Assembly (NCBI GenBank): GCA_029168955.1
Contig: JAPDOI010001316.1
Location: 124,001 to 188,000, forward strand
DNA: 64,000 nt
Reading direction: 5' to 3'
From: Aplectana chamaeleonis
Lineage: Eukaryota > Nematoda > Chromadorea > Rhabditida > Cosmocercidae
Position numbers and translations under genes: made by a program. Within the stretch, counting starts at the first letter, position 1. Each line of letters starts with the position of its first letter. The notes beneath the pieces were generated by a model. That model saw only the letters and a program-made list of their open reading frames with translations, did not search any database and was not told where the DNA came from. This document shows, piece by piece, positions 49,101-58,898 of the stretch.

Positions 49101-52100
49101 CGCGGCTACTTTCTGTTTCCAATAACGCAAACCTTACGGCAAATTCGAAGCCCCGCCCACTTTCACAAAGTAACTCGTGGTGGTCCCTAGGCTCCATGCA
49201 CGTTCTAAGCGTCACTTTGATAGCTACTGTGGTCCCACCTCGATTTATAACGAAGGTAGATTGAAGGACTCAATACGCAACAGCTAGGGTGGTTCCACCA
49301 CGATCAGCCCCGGAAATAACTAACAGAACTCAATATGCAACGGCTAGGGTGGTTTCAACACTATCGCAATGGTGTGCGTGCTCTTCCTGAACTCCAATCA
49401 CTTTCCGCGACTTTCTTTGTGTATTGTTGAAACAATAACGCGCTCCGACTGAAGGTGTCAAAATTTGCGGGAAATTTGAACATCGGTCAAACAGACGTCG
49501 GTCGGATGTGTCAGACGGTCGAACAGACACACCACGCCGCCTATAATATGTAAGGATGAGGATGAGGATTAGGGTGAGGATTTGCTGAATTCGCGTTCGA
49601 CTTCGTTAAAACAGGTCAGACCGCGGCTACTTTCTATTTCCAATAACGCAAACCTTACGGCAAATCCGAAGCCCCGCCCACTTTCACAAAGTAACTCGTG
49701 GTGGTCCCTAGGCTCCATGCACGTTCTACGCGTCACTTTGATAGCTACTGTGGTCCCACCTCGATTTATAACGAAGGTAGCTTGAAGGACTCAATACGCA
49801 ACAGCTAGGGTGGTTCCACCACGATCAGCCACGAAAATAACTCAATATGCAACGGCTAGGGTGGTTTCAACACTATCGCAATGGTGTGCGTGCTCTTCCT
49901 GAACCCCAATCACTTTCCGCGACTTTCTTTGTGTATTGTTGAAACAATAACGCGCTCCGACTGAAGGCGTCAAAATTTGCGGGAAATTTGAACACCGGTC
50001 GAACAGACGTCGGTCGGACGTGCCGGACAGTCGGACAGACACACCACGCCGCTTATAATATGTAAGGATGAGGAAGAGGATTAGGGTGAGGATTTGCTGA
50101 ATTCGCGTTCGCTTTCGTTAAAACAGGCCAGACCGTGGCTACTATCTATTTCCAATGACGCGAACCTGAAGGTAAACTCGAAGCCCCGCCCACTTTCACA
50201 AAGTATCTCGTGGTGGTCCCTCAGCTCCATGCACGTTCTAGGCGTCGCTTTGATAGCTAGTGTGGTCCCACCTCGATTTATAACGAAGGTAGCTTGAAGG
50301 ACTTAATACGCAACAGCTAGGGTGGTCCCACCACGATCAGCCACGAAAATAACTCAAAGGACTCAATATGCAACGGCTAGGGTGGTTTCAACACTATCGC
50401 AATGGTGTGCGCGCTCTTCCTGAACCCCACCCACTTTCCGCGACTTTCTTTGTGTATTGTTGAAACAATAAAGCGCTCCGACTGAAGGTGTCGCCAAAAT
50501 TTGCGTCAACTTTGAACACCGGTCAAACAGACGTCGGTCGGACGTGCCAGACAGTCGGACAGACACAGAACGCCGCTTATAATATGTAAGGATGACGATG
50601 AGGATAAGGGTGAGGATTTGCTGAATTAGCGTTCGCTTTCGTTCAAAACAGGCCAGACCGCGGCTACTTTCTGTTTCCAATAACGTGAACCTGAAGGTAA
50701 ATCCGAAGCCCCGCCCACTTTCACAAAGCAACTCGTGGTGGTCCCTCAGCTCCATGCACGTTCTAGGCGTCACTTTGATAGCTAGTGCGGTCCCACCTCG
50801 ATTTATAACGAAGGTAGCTTGAAGGACTCAATACGCAACAGCTAGGGTGGTTCCACCACGATCAGCCACGAAAATAACTCAATATGCAACGGCTAGGGTG
50901 GTTTCAACACTATCGCAATGGTGTGCGTGCTCTTCCTGAACCCCAATCACTTTCCGCGACTTTCTTTGTGTATTGTTGAAACAATAACGCGCTCCGACTG
51001 AAGGTGTCAAAATTTGCGGGAAATTTGAACACCGGTCAAACAGACGTCGGTCGGATGTGCCAGACGGTCGGACAGACACACCACGCCGCTTATAATATGT
51101 AAGGATGAGGATGAGGATTAGGGTGAGGATTTGCTGAATTCGCGTTCGATTTCGTTAAAACAGGTCAGACCGCGGCTACTTTCTATTTCCAATAACGCAA
51201 ACCTTACGGCAAATCCGAAGCCCCGCCCACTTTCACAAAGCAACTCGTGGTGGTCCCTCAGCTCCATGCACGTTCTACGCGTCACTTTGATAGCTACTGT
51301 GGTCCCACCTCGATTTATAACGAAGGTAGCTTGAAGGACTCAATACGCAACAGCTAGGGTGGTTCCACCACGATCAGCCACGAAAATAACTCAATATGCA
51401 ACGGCTAGGGTGGTTTCAACACTATCGCAATGGTGTGCGTGCTCTTCCTGAACCCCAATCACTTTCCGCGACTTTCTTTGTGTATTGTTGAAACAATAAC
51501 GCGCTCCGACTGAAGGCGTCAAAATTTGCGGGAAATTTGAACACCGGTCGAACAGACGTCGGTCGGACGTGCCGGACAGTCGGACAGACACACCACGCCG
51601 CTTATAATATGTAAGGATGAGGATGAGGATTAGGGTGAGGATTTGCTGAATTCGCGTTCGCTTTCGTTAAAACAGGCCAGACCGTGACTACTATCTATTT
51701 CCAATAACGCGAACCTGAAGGTAAACTCGAAGCCCCGCCCACTTTCACAAAGTATCTCGTGGTGGTCCCTCAGCTCCATGCACGTTCTAGGCGTCGCTTT
51801 GATAGCTAGTGTGGTCCCACCTCGATTTATAACGAAGGTAGCTTGAAGGACTTAATACGCAACAGCTAGGGTGGTCCCACCACGATCAGCCACGAAAATA
51901 ACTCAAAGGACTCAATATGCAACGGCTAGGGTGGTTCCAACACTATCGCAATGGTGTGCGCGCTCTTCCTGAACCCCACCCACTTTCCGCGACTTTCTTT
52001 GTGTATTGTTGAAACAATAAAGCGCTCCGACTGAAGGTGTCAAAATTTGCGTCAAATTTGAACACCGGTCAAACAGACGTCGGTCGGACGTGCCAGACAG

Positions 52101-54207
52101 TCGGACTGACACAGAACGCCGCTTATAATATGTAAGGATGAGGATGAGGATAAGGGTGAGGATTTGCTGAATTAGCGTTCGCTTTCGTTAAAACAGGCCA
52201 GACCGCGGCTACTTTCTGTTTCCAATAACGTGAACCTGGAAGTAAATCCGAAGCCCCGCCCACTTTCACAAAGCAACTCGTGGTGGTCCCTCAGCTCCAT
52301 GCACGTTCTAGGCGTCACTTTGATAGCTAGTGTGGTCCCACCTCGATTTATAACGAAGGTAGCTTGAAGGACTCAATACGCAACAGCTAGGGTGGTTCCA
52401 CCACGATCAGCCACGAAAATAACTCAATATGCAACGGCTAGGGTGGTTTCAACACTATCGCAATGGTGTGCGTGCTCTTCCTGAACCCCAATCACTTTCC
52501 GCGACTTTCTTTGTGTATTGTTGAAACAATAACGCGCTCCGACTGAAGGTTGCGTCAAAATTTGCGGGAAATTTGAACACCGGTCAAACAGACGTCGGTC
52601 GGACGTGTCAGACGGTCGAACAGACACACCACGCCGCTTATAATATGTAAGGCGATGAGGATGAGGATTAGGGTGAGGATTTGCTGAATTCGCGTTCGAC
52701 TTCGTTAAAACAGGTCAGACCGCGGCTACTTTCTATTTCCAATAACGCAAACCTTACGGCAAATCCGAAGCCCCGCCCACTTTCACAAAGTAACTCGTGG
52801 TGGTCCCTAGGCTCCATGCACGTTCTACGCGTCACTTTGATAGCTACTGTGGTCCCACCTCGATTTATAACGAAGGTAGCTTGAAGGACTCAATACGCAA
52901 CAGCTAGGGTGGTTCCACCACGGTCAGCCCCGAAAATAACTAACAGGACTCAATATGCAACGGCTAGGGTGGTTTCAACACTATCGCAATGGTGTGCGTG
53001 CTCTTCCTGAACCCCAATCACTTTCCGCGACTTTCTTTGTGTATTGTTGAAACAATAACGCGCTCCGACTGAAGGTGTCAAAATTTACGGGAAATTTGAA
53101 CACCGGTCAAACAGACGTCGGTGGACGTGTCAGACGGTCGAACAGACACACCACGCCGCTTATAATATGTAAGGATGAGGATGAGGATTAGGGTGAGGAT
53201 TTGCTGAATTCGCGTTCGATTTCGTTAAAACAGGCCAGACCGCGGCTACTTTCTATTTCCAATAACGCAAACCTTACGGCAAATCCGAAGCCCCGCCCAC
53301 TTTCACAAAGTAACTCGTGGTGGTCCCTAGGCTCCATGCACGTTCTAAGCGTCACTTTGATAGCTACTGTGGTCCCACCTCGATTTATAACGAAGGTAGA
53401 TTGAAGGACTCAATACGCAACAGCTAGGGTGGTTCCACCACGATCAGCCCCGAAAATAACTAACAGAACTCAATATGCAACGGCTAGGGTGGTTTCAACA
53501 CTATCGCAATGGTGTGCGTGCTCTTCCTGAACTCCAATCACTTTCCGCGACTTTCTTTGTGTATTGTTGAAACAATAACGCGCTCCGACTGAAGGTGTCA
53601 AAATTTGCGGGAAATTTGAACACCGGTCAAACAGACGTCGGTCGGACGTGTCAGACGGTCGAATAGACACACCACGCCGCTTATAATATGTAAGGATGAG
53701 GATGAGGAGTAGGGTGAGGATTTGCTGAATTCGCGTTCGACTTCATTAAAACAGGTCAGACCGCGGCTACTTTCTATTTCCAATAACGCAAACCTTACGG
53801 CAAATCCGAAGCCCCGCCCACTTTCACAAAGTAACTCGTGGTGGTCCCTAGGCTCCATGCACGTTCTACGCGTCACTTTGATAGCTACTGTGGTCCCACC
53901 TCGATTTATAACGAAGGTAGCTTGAAGGACTCAATACGCAACAGCTAGGGTGGTCCCACCACGATTAGCCACGAAAATAACAATATGCAACGGCTAGGGT
54001 GGTTCCAACACTATCGCAATGGTGTGCGCGCTCTTCCTGAACCCCACCCACTTTCCGCGACTTTCTTTGTGTATTGTTGAAACAATGAAGCGCTCCGACT
54101 GAAGGTGTCAAAATTTGCGGGAAATTTGAACACCGGTCAAACAGACGTCGGTCGGACGTGTCAGACGGTCGAACAGACACACCACGCCGCTTATAATATG
54201 TAAGGAT
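43189..54207. repeat. satellite array block D (mostly 512-bp monomers)
   Basis: It opens with the 212-bp remainder of the monomer split by element copy 3. Twenty-one complete monomers follow, from 43401 to 54197. Two of the first three are short (506 bp at 43911, 500 bp at 44417) because the GGATGA tract is contracted. The spacing is otherwise 510-524 bp. The array stops at ATGTAAGGAT, position 54207, i.e. at the hexamer tract where the first clean monomer also begins at 3007. The last monomers again resemble block A (GTGCGCGCTCTTCC, CCCCACCCAC). Several one- to three-base insertions (near 50494, 52551 and 52652) could be real or consensus errors. Confidence 0.95.
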
Positions 54208-54745
54208 CGACATACTTTTGAGGGCCTAATTCATTTTCTCCACTACTTCACTGTCCCACTTTTCCAAAGCAAGAGATAAGTATTTCGCCCACTTTTCGTT
54301 TGAGGAGGCTACTAGGGCGATTATAACACGGGGAGCCACATGGCGATCGCACTTGGCCACGTCCATTTTTCCATGCCGCCGCGCAATTATAATTTTCCTT
54401 CCCTTCCAAAAGCGTTGCTGCGCGGAAAAACAGGGGTGGCCAAGTGGCCGCGATAGCAACCTTGAGGGTGCTAAACACAAATTTGACATCCGTTTCCGGT
54501 GTCACGAAAGATCGCGGCGCAGTACCGTGGTTTATCGACGTTTTAGATTTGGCCGTGCTGTCTCGGCCGTCCGGACCTACTTTTCCACTGCATATGGCCA
54601 CGCCCATTTCTCTGAGCCGAAACGATTTTGGAAGGGGTGGAAACACCAGATTGGTGTTATAATAGCGCGGCGGCGCGCAGTAATAGGCGTGCCCTAGTGG
54701 GATGGAAATTGGTACCACCCTACCTTCTGATGATAACACTGATTT
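54208..54745. repeat. right flank start with imperfect inverted repeat
   Basis: Sequence unrelated to the satellite begins here. GCCGCCGCGCAATTATAA and CCCTTCCAAAAGCGTT (about 54373-54420) are mirrored by AACGATTTTGGAAGGGG and TTATAATAGCGCGGCGGCGC (about 54619-54683). This gives imperfect arms around a 200-bp centre that includes a diverged GTGCTAAACACAAATTTG motif. Open frames of 114-163 codons on opposite strands overlap here but show no recognisable domain and conflict with each other. Confidence 0.5.
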
Positions 54746-55134
54746 GGCTAAAACTTGGCCAAGAGCCTTTTTTGAGCTGTGGATTATGAATCTCTTATCA
54801 TTTTCGCGATTCTCAGATGATTTTTGAGGATTGAAGGGAGGTTCTTACCATTCGGCTACTACAACCTTCTTTGATCTTTCGAAAAGCGGACAACGGGTTT
54901 GTGATAGGCATACCAAAGAACTTCTCTCGGCAAAATTTCCAGTCATACCGGAGACTTAGACGATAATTACCCTATATTTACCGTGATTTCTCGAAGCACC
55001 GTGAGTGGACTCCCTATTCGTGTTCAGCACCTCGGATAACCCCCTTAGGCTATGTTAGAGCGAAAAAGTTAATTTTGTAGCAGTTTTTGAGTTGAAGCCC
55101 ATCCAGGTTTGGGAGTGAGTCGTGCCTTATTAGT
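54746..55134. other. no gene seen; one dispersed motif
   Basis: No supported open frame. At about 55006-55035 there is GGACTCCCTATTCGTGTTC followed by AGCACCTCGGATAACCCCC, the inverted form of the dispersed GAACACGAATCTGGAGTCC family found in the 4-kb element and at 61.6-61.9 kb. Confidence 0.5.
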
Positions 55135-55138
55135 TTAA

Positions 55139-55674
55139 AGGCAGTGGTCGCGATGAAAAACGTCATTTAGAAAAATAGAAAAGTCAGCTTAGATAGAAAA
55201 CAGCTGAAAAACTATGAAGGCAGCGCGGTGAAAAACAAGCTACAGCTAAAGCTTTTCTAGGGCCTAAAGATGCTAGTCCGTGCACACGTGCACAGCGCCG
55301 CAGAAAAAAAGATCGCAGCCTCATGCCGAGCAGTCTAAAATGATGGTCATTTAGAGGAAGATATAAATTCAAATTTGCGTAATGAAAAGAGTTGGCCAAT
55401 GAAAGAAAGCACTTCAGTCAATGTTTTTGACTAGATGATTGACGTTGATTGAAATTCATTTTCAAGCCAGCTGATGCTCTTCATATCAGATATCATCGCT
55501 GCCAATAATATGGAGGGGACTCGTCCACCATTAAAAGACAAGAAAGTTCAGTTTTCATCTTCGGCTCAAAACAGCGTTTTTCGCGATTTTTTCCCATTGA
55601 TCCTATTACTCTAAACCCAGAAAAGGGTTTAGAGAGGAAAAAAAGACAAGCATATTTTATCGCGACCACTGCCT
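55139..55674. mobile_element. 536-bp TTAA-flanked TIR element (MITE)
   Basis: AGGCAGTGGTCGCGAT at 55139-55154 is the exact reverse complement of ATCGCGACCACTGCCT at 55659-55674. The element is bounded on both sides by TTAA (55135-55138 and 55675-55678), a clear target-site duplication of the type made by piggyBac and Kolobok transposases. TTAA-flanked palindromic MITEs of this look are known in nematodes. It encodes no plausible protein. A perfect 10-bp hairpin, CTCTAAACCC with GGGTTTAGAG, lies at 55609-55634 inside it. Confidence 0.85.
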
Positions 55675-55678
55675 TTAA

Positions 55679-55930
55679 TTTCTTGGGGGTAATGGAGCTT
55701 TAGGAGAAGAATTCAACATTTTATCGTCGCTCCCTATGTAATACGTTCTCACAGCCATATTCCGATCCAACATTGCGGACTGCGGCGACACGTGATAATC
55801 GTGCTGGGAGAAAGACGAATCGTGCTGGGACCAAGTGGTCAGAGCACAATTATAACGTGTGGCATGATGAAGCAGCCGTAGTCCGCAAATGCGAACCGGA
55901 ATTCGGCCTAGAGAACGACAGTACCCTCTA
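55679..55930 (-). repeat. inverted copy of the CATACTGTCG module
   Basis: On the minus strand this reads TACTGTCGTTCTC, GCCGAATTCCGGTTCGCA, TGCGGACTACGG, CATCATGCCACACG and GTGCTGGGAGAAAGACG-like sequence. It parallels the module inside the 4-kb element at 15097-15200. A 222-codon minus-strand frame (55675-56343) runs through this and the next repeat. It is composed of repeat sequence, so I do not call it a gene. Confidence 0.55.
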
Positions 55931-56232
55931 TAAGGGGTATGGTATACTTTCTCGCTGTAATAGGCGACAGGCATGCAATCTAACACCAATCGCGGCGGGA
56001 CCCGCATTGGAGCAACGGCAACGACGGTCGTAGGAACAGATGTCACGTGTGAGTAGCAGCGACGTGTCGCGGCGGGCTGACATACTGCAAATGTGCCATA
56101 GCCTGTCGTTACCACGGTCGCTGTCACTGTGCAGTGCACTGCGACAGCGGCAGATTTAAAGGGCGGGAGGCGGTCGCTGTCGCTGTGCAGAGCGACGCGA
56201 CCGTGTGTCGCAAAAGTATGCCATACCCCTAA
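55931..56232. mobile_element. ~300-bp TIR element (MITE)
   Basis: AGGGGTATGGTATACTTT at about 55933-55950 is mirrored by AAAGTATGCCATACCCCT at about 56212-56229, with one mismatch. The interior is rich in CG and in nested palindromes (GGTCGCTGTCACTGTGCAG, CTGCGACAGCG, GGTCGCTGTCGCTGTGCAG). No clear target duplication (flanks TA and AA) and no coding capacity. Confidence 0.65.
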
Positions 56233-56370
56233 GTCGTCGTAATTCACATCATTCGAGGCGCGCGCGACGTCTCGGCCTCCGTCTGTCCCACGCTCTCTCA
56301 CTGTCTCTAACCTCCGCTCCGCACCAGCACGCGCAGGAACCAAGTTAATTTCGCCGTTTTATAACCTGTA

Positions 56371-56845
56371 CAATACCCACCCTCGGACTTCGCAAAACAG
56401 CGAAAAAACTTTTCTCGCGTTTTTTCGCCTGTTCGTCGAAACTCTGTCGAATTAGGGTTTTCGGTGGTAAGAAAGGTATAGCTGGAATTGCCTCATCGAG
56501 ATCTCCAAAGTGCTTCTGAATTTTTAGTGATAGCTCGAATATCACCTTGATTATTGGTACGTTGCTCTTTTCATAAAACGCTATGACTCGTCAGCATGCT
56601 CGGCTGGCACTTTCATTCCGACGAGTCAAAACGTGTCCTGGAAGAACCAAAATACCTACAGTTAACGTTTAGTTACATCTATCATTGAAGTATTAACACC
56701 ATCTTGTAGAATTTGATGGGGCGATTCTAGCTATACCTTTCCTCCAAGAACTCAAATTTGACAGAGTCATCACGAAGGGGTGAAAAAAACTCGGGAGAAG
56801 GTTTTTTTCGCTGTTTAACGAAGTTCGAGGGTGGGTAATGTATTC
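56371..56845. mobile_element. imperfect inverted-repeat element, ~140-bp arms
   Basis: The left arm (about 56371-56515) and right arm (about 56695-56845) match in mirror order: TACCCACCCTCG, AACAGCGAAAAAA, ACTCTGTC, AAAGGTATAGCT and the trailing segment, at roughly 75% identity. The centre contains GACTCGTC...GACGAGTC at 56585-56627. This is the form of an old foldback element. Confidence 0.65.
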
Positions 56846-56848
56846 GTC

Positions 56849-57123
56849 ATTCGAATATTCGTTACTCGTTCGTTCGGAATGAAAAATGAACGAATTTATC
56901 TGAAAGTCGTTCATTTGAAATAAAAAAATGAACGAATTTATTCGATATTCGTTTGTTCGAATTACAAAGTGAACGAGATCATTCGAAAATAGTTCGTTCG
57001 TAAATAAAAACGAGCGAATTTATTCACAATTCGTTCATTCGAAATGAAAAATTGACGAATTTATTCGAAATTCGTTCGTTAGGTCTTATTTCAAAAAGTT
57101 CTCACTATACCGGGGGGGGGGGG
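56849..57123. repeat. second ATTCG minisatellite and poly-G run
   Basis: CGAATTTA recurs at 56891, 56933, 57014 and 57056 (spacings 42, 81, 42), embedded in ATTCGTTCGTTCGAAAT-type sequence that is similar in period and composition to the array at 1269-1427. It is followed by TTCTCACTATACC and a run of 12 G (57112-57123). The left array has a comparable CTTCTCACCGGGGGTATA motif at its border. Confidence 0.75.
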
Positions 57124-57979
57124 TGTGAGGTTGTTTCAGGCGCTGAACACGAGCGTGGGACATATTTTCGATAATTTGAACGATAAAGACAATTTACGGA
57201 AGAGAAATCTTATTTCGCTTACAGAGCTCTCAATTTCTATGTTTACAATTGTGGTGCGCGCGAAGCGCCCACCAGATTTGGTTTTGAATTGGCCATGCGC
57301 GCGACCCATTTTTCGAAATCTCAATTCAGAGTGAACGAAGAAATTAGCTCTAAATTGCATTGAAAAGAGCGCAAAAAGATGGTGTAGTAACCCAAAAATG
57401 GTTTAGAACAGTTCACTGGTTTTCGAGTAAAAATTGAAAGACCGCGCGTTTTTGTTGTTAATCTCCTTTTTTTATTCAGACGGCGTTCATGATCTTGCGG
57501 GTACACTTAAAATTGAGCTGGGGAGCTCATTTTTGAACAGGAAGCTGGAAATGGATGCAGGTCGCTCCTATTCCATTTTAAACTTGATACCTCAACTTTG
57601 AAGGGTACCTCGAAATCGTGGGTGTACATACTAAATTAGCCGTGGAGCACGAAAACTGCTTCTTTCTGCTACGACTGTGGAGACCGGGGTGGGTGGGTGA
57701 ATCTGCAGCCAATCAACAGAGGTCGTCGGAGGTAAGTACTGAACTTGTCAGAATTCGTACTCATGACGCGTCATCGATCGATAATCAATATTATCGATTT
57801 TGGCGCTTTCCGCACTAAATGCGGCCAGTAGTAGTGATTTCTGAAGGGATTGGTTTTCTTGGTTGGGATATTTTGCTAATCAGTCATTATCGATAAATAC
57901 CAATCAATAATATTAATTTTTTAGCCCGTTACAAAAAATGCCGCAATGATTTTTTATTGTTCACATTCTGACGAATTTT
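57124..57979. other. no recognisable gene
   Basis: A GCGCTGAACACGAGC motif at about 57140 is a diverged member of the dispersed GAACACGAATC family. AT-rich ATCGATAATCAATATTATCGAT palindromic sequence lies near 57775-57800, with a related stretch near 57885. Short frames show no known domain. Confidence 0.5.
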
Positions 57980-58060
57980 CTCATCATGCAAGATCAAATA
58001 TTAATGAAGTCACTCGTTTGGAAACTCTTCTCATCAGGCAGGATCAAATATTAATGATCA
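57980..58060. repeat. short direct repeat
   Basis: CTCATCATGCAAGATC plus AAATATTAATGA at 57980 recurs 50 bp later at 58030 as CTCATCAGGCAGGATC plus AAATATTAATGA, with two mismatches in about 28 bases. It lies within a 61-codon frame (57946-58131) that I do not recognise. Confidence 0.6.
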
Positions 58061-58248
58061 ATAACATCGAGCTCTCGCATGTTGCACAAAATGCGGGAAT
58101 GAGTGGTATTTTTCATGGTTTTGGGTCATAAGTTTTAAAAATTGTACTCATACGGCAATATCGTCTCTTAGATGTTTCATCATTCCAAAATGGAAATTTT
58201 GAGCAGTATTGAAGTCAGAAAGGGAGCCTTCGGAAAAAAAATGTGAAA

Positions 58249-58759
58249 TTTCTGAAAATTTAGCTTCCTGGCAAAAGTAACGATTTGGTAATGGTGAAAA
58301 AAGCTTCAAAAATATCTTGAAATATTTTTAGAAAATGATTTGGCGTAAAATAGCCTGGAGAAAATAAAAAAGCTAGGAAATGAAGTGAAATAACCAAAAA
58401 TGCGATTTGGTGGTTGATCATTTCACAAGCTTCTCCGTTAAACTTATCAAAACGAAATCAAGCACGATATGGAATGGAGTTCGCCTAACTTGACCTATGC
58501 TGATTCCCTTATTACAGCTTTCAAAAATTGCGTCATGTTTCCGTCGCGCGCTTGATTTCGTTTTGATAAGTTTAACGGAGAAGCTTGTGAAGTGATCAAC
58601 CACCAAATCGCATTTATTATTTCACTTCATTTCTAACTTTTTATTTTCTCCAGGCTATTTTACGCCAAATCATTTTCTAAAAATATTTCAAGATATTTTT
58701 GAAGCTTTTTTCACCATTACCAAATCGTTACTTTTGCCAGGAAGCTAAATTTTCAGAAA
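58249..58759. mobile_element. long foldback element with ~212-bp arms
   Basis: The left arm (58249-58463) and right arm (58550-58759) are near-perfect reverse complements, starting TTTCTGAAAATTTAGCTTCC and ending at CTTATCAAAACGAAATCAAG before an 86-bp spacer. Differences are a few substitutions and small indels. High arm identity implies either recent insertion or arm homogenisation. It has no coding capacity, and I see no clear target duplication. Confidence 0.85.
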
Positions 58760-58818
58760 CTTTTCCTTTAGTGTTACTCGGGCAGCTAGAGTAGGATTTT
58801 CATGACTACCCGGAGAAT

Positions 58819-58884
58819 AGTCAATCGGAAAAACCCGGTTCCAGGGATAGTTCTGGCAACCATGTCTGGTCATTCCCTTGTCAG
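58819..58884 (+). repeat. dispersed repeat fragment, partner at 1000-1065
   Basis: GTCAATCGGAAAAA, TAGTTCTGGCAACCA and GTCTGGTCATTCCCTTG match the minus strand of 1000-1065 in order. This copy lies just outside the TIR element that starts at 58899. Confidence 0.5.
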
Positions 58885-58898
58885 ACAGTTGTTAGCAA

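Noticed and set aside
3007..54197. Dozens of recurring 66-, 67- and 92-codon open frames as a gene family
   Set aside because: They repeat once per satellite monomer on both strands of the same DNA and overlap each other. They lose frame or gain stops freely between copies (for example TTCGCG to TTAGCG gives a stop). Conservation reflects the repeat, not selection on protein.
2983..54207. CRISPR array
   Set aside because: Repeat units are about 520 bp and uniform along their whole length, with no short repeat plus unique spacer structure. The sequence is eukaryotic in character.
54248..54739. 163-codon minus-strand open frame next to the satellite edge
   Set aside because: It overlaps plus-strand frames of similar length and lies in an imperfect inverted repeat. 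No family is recognised and there is no supporting signal.
55675..56343. 222-codon minus-strand open frame as a gene
   Set aside because: It runs through two repeat modules (the CATACTGTCG copy and a TIR element) and is rich in palindromic GC sequence. No domain is recognisable and the composition explains the lack of stops.
56581..56640. Hammerhead ribozyme around CTGACGAGTC (minus strand)
   Set aside because: A CUGANGA-like core and a GAAA are present, but stem II does not close next to GAAA, and stems I and III do not pair with a UH cleavage site in the right place.
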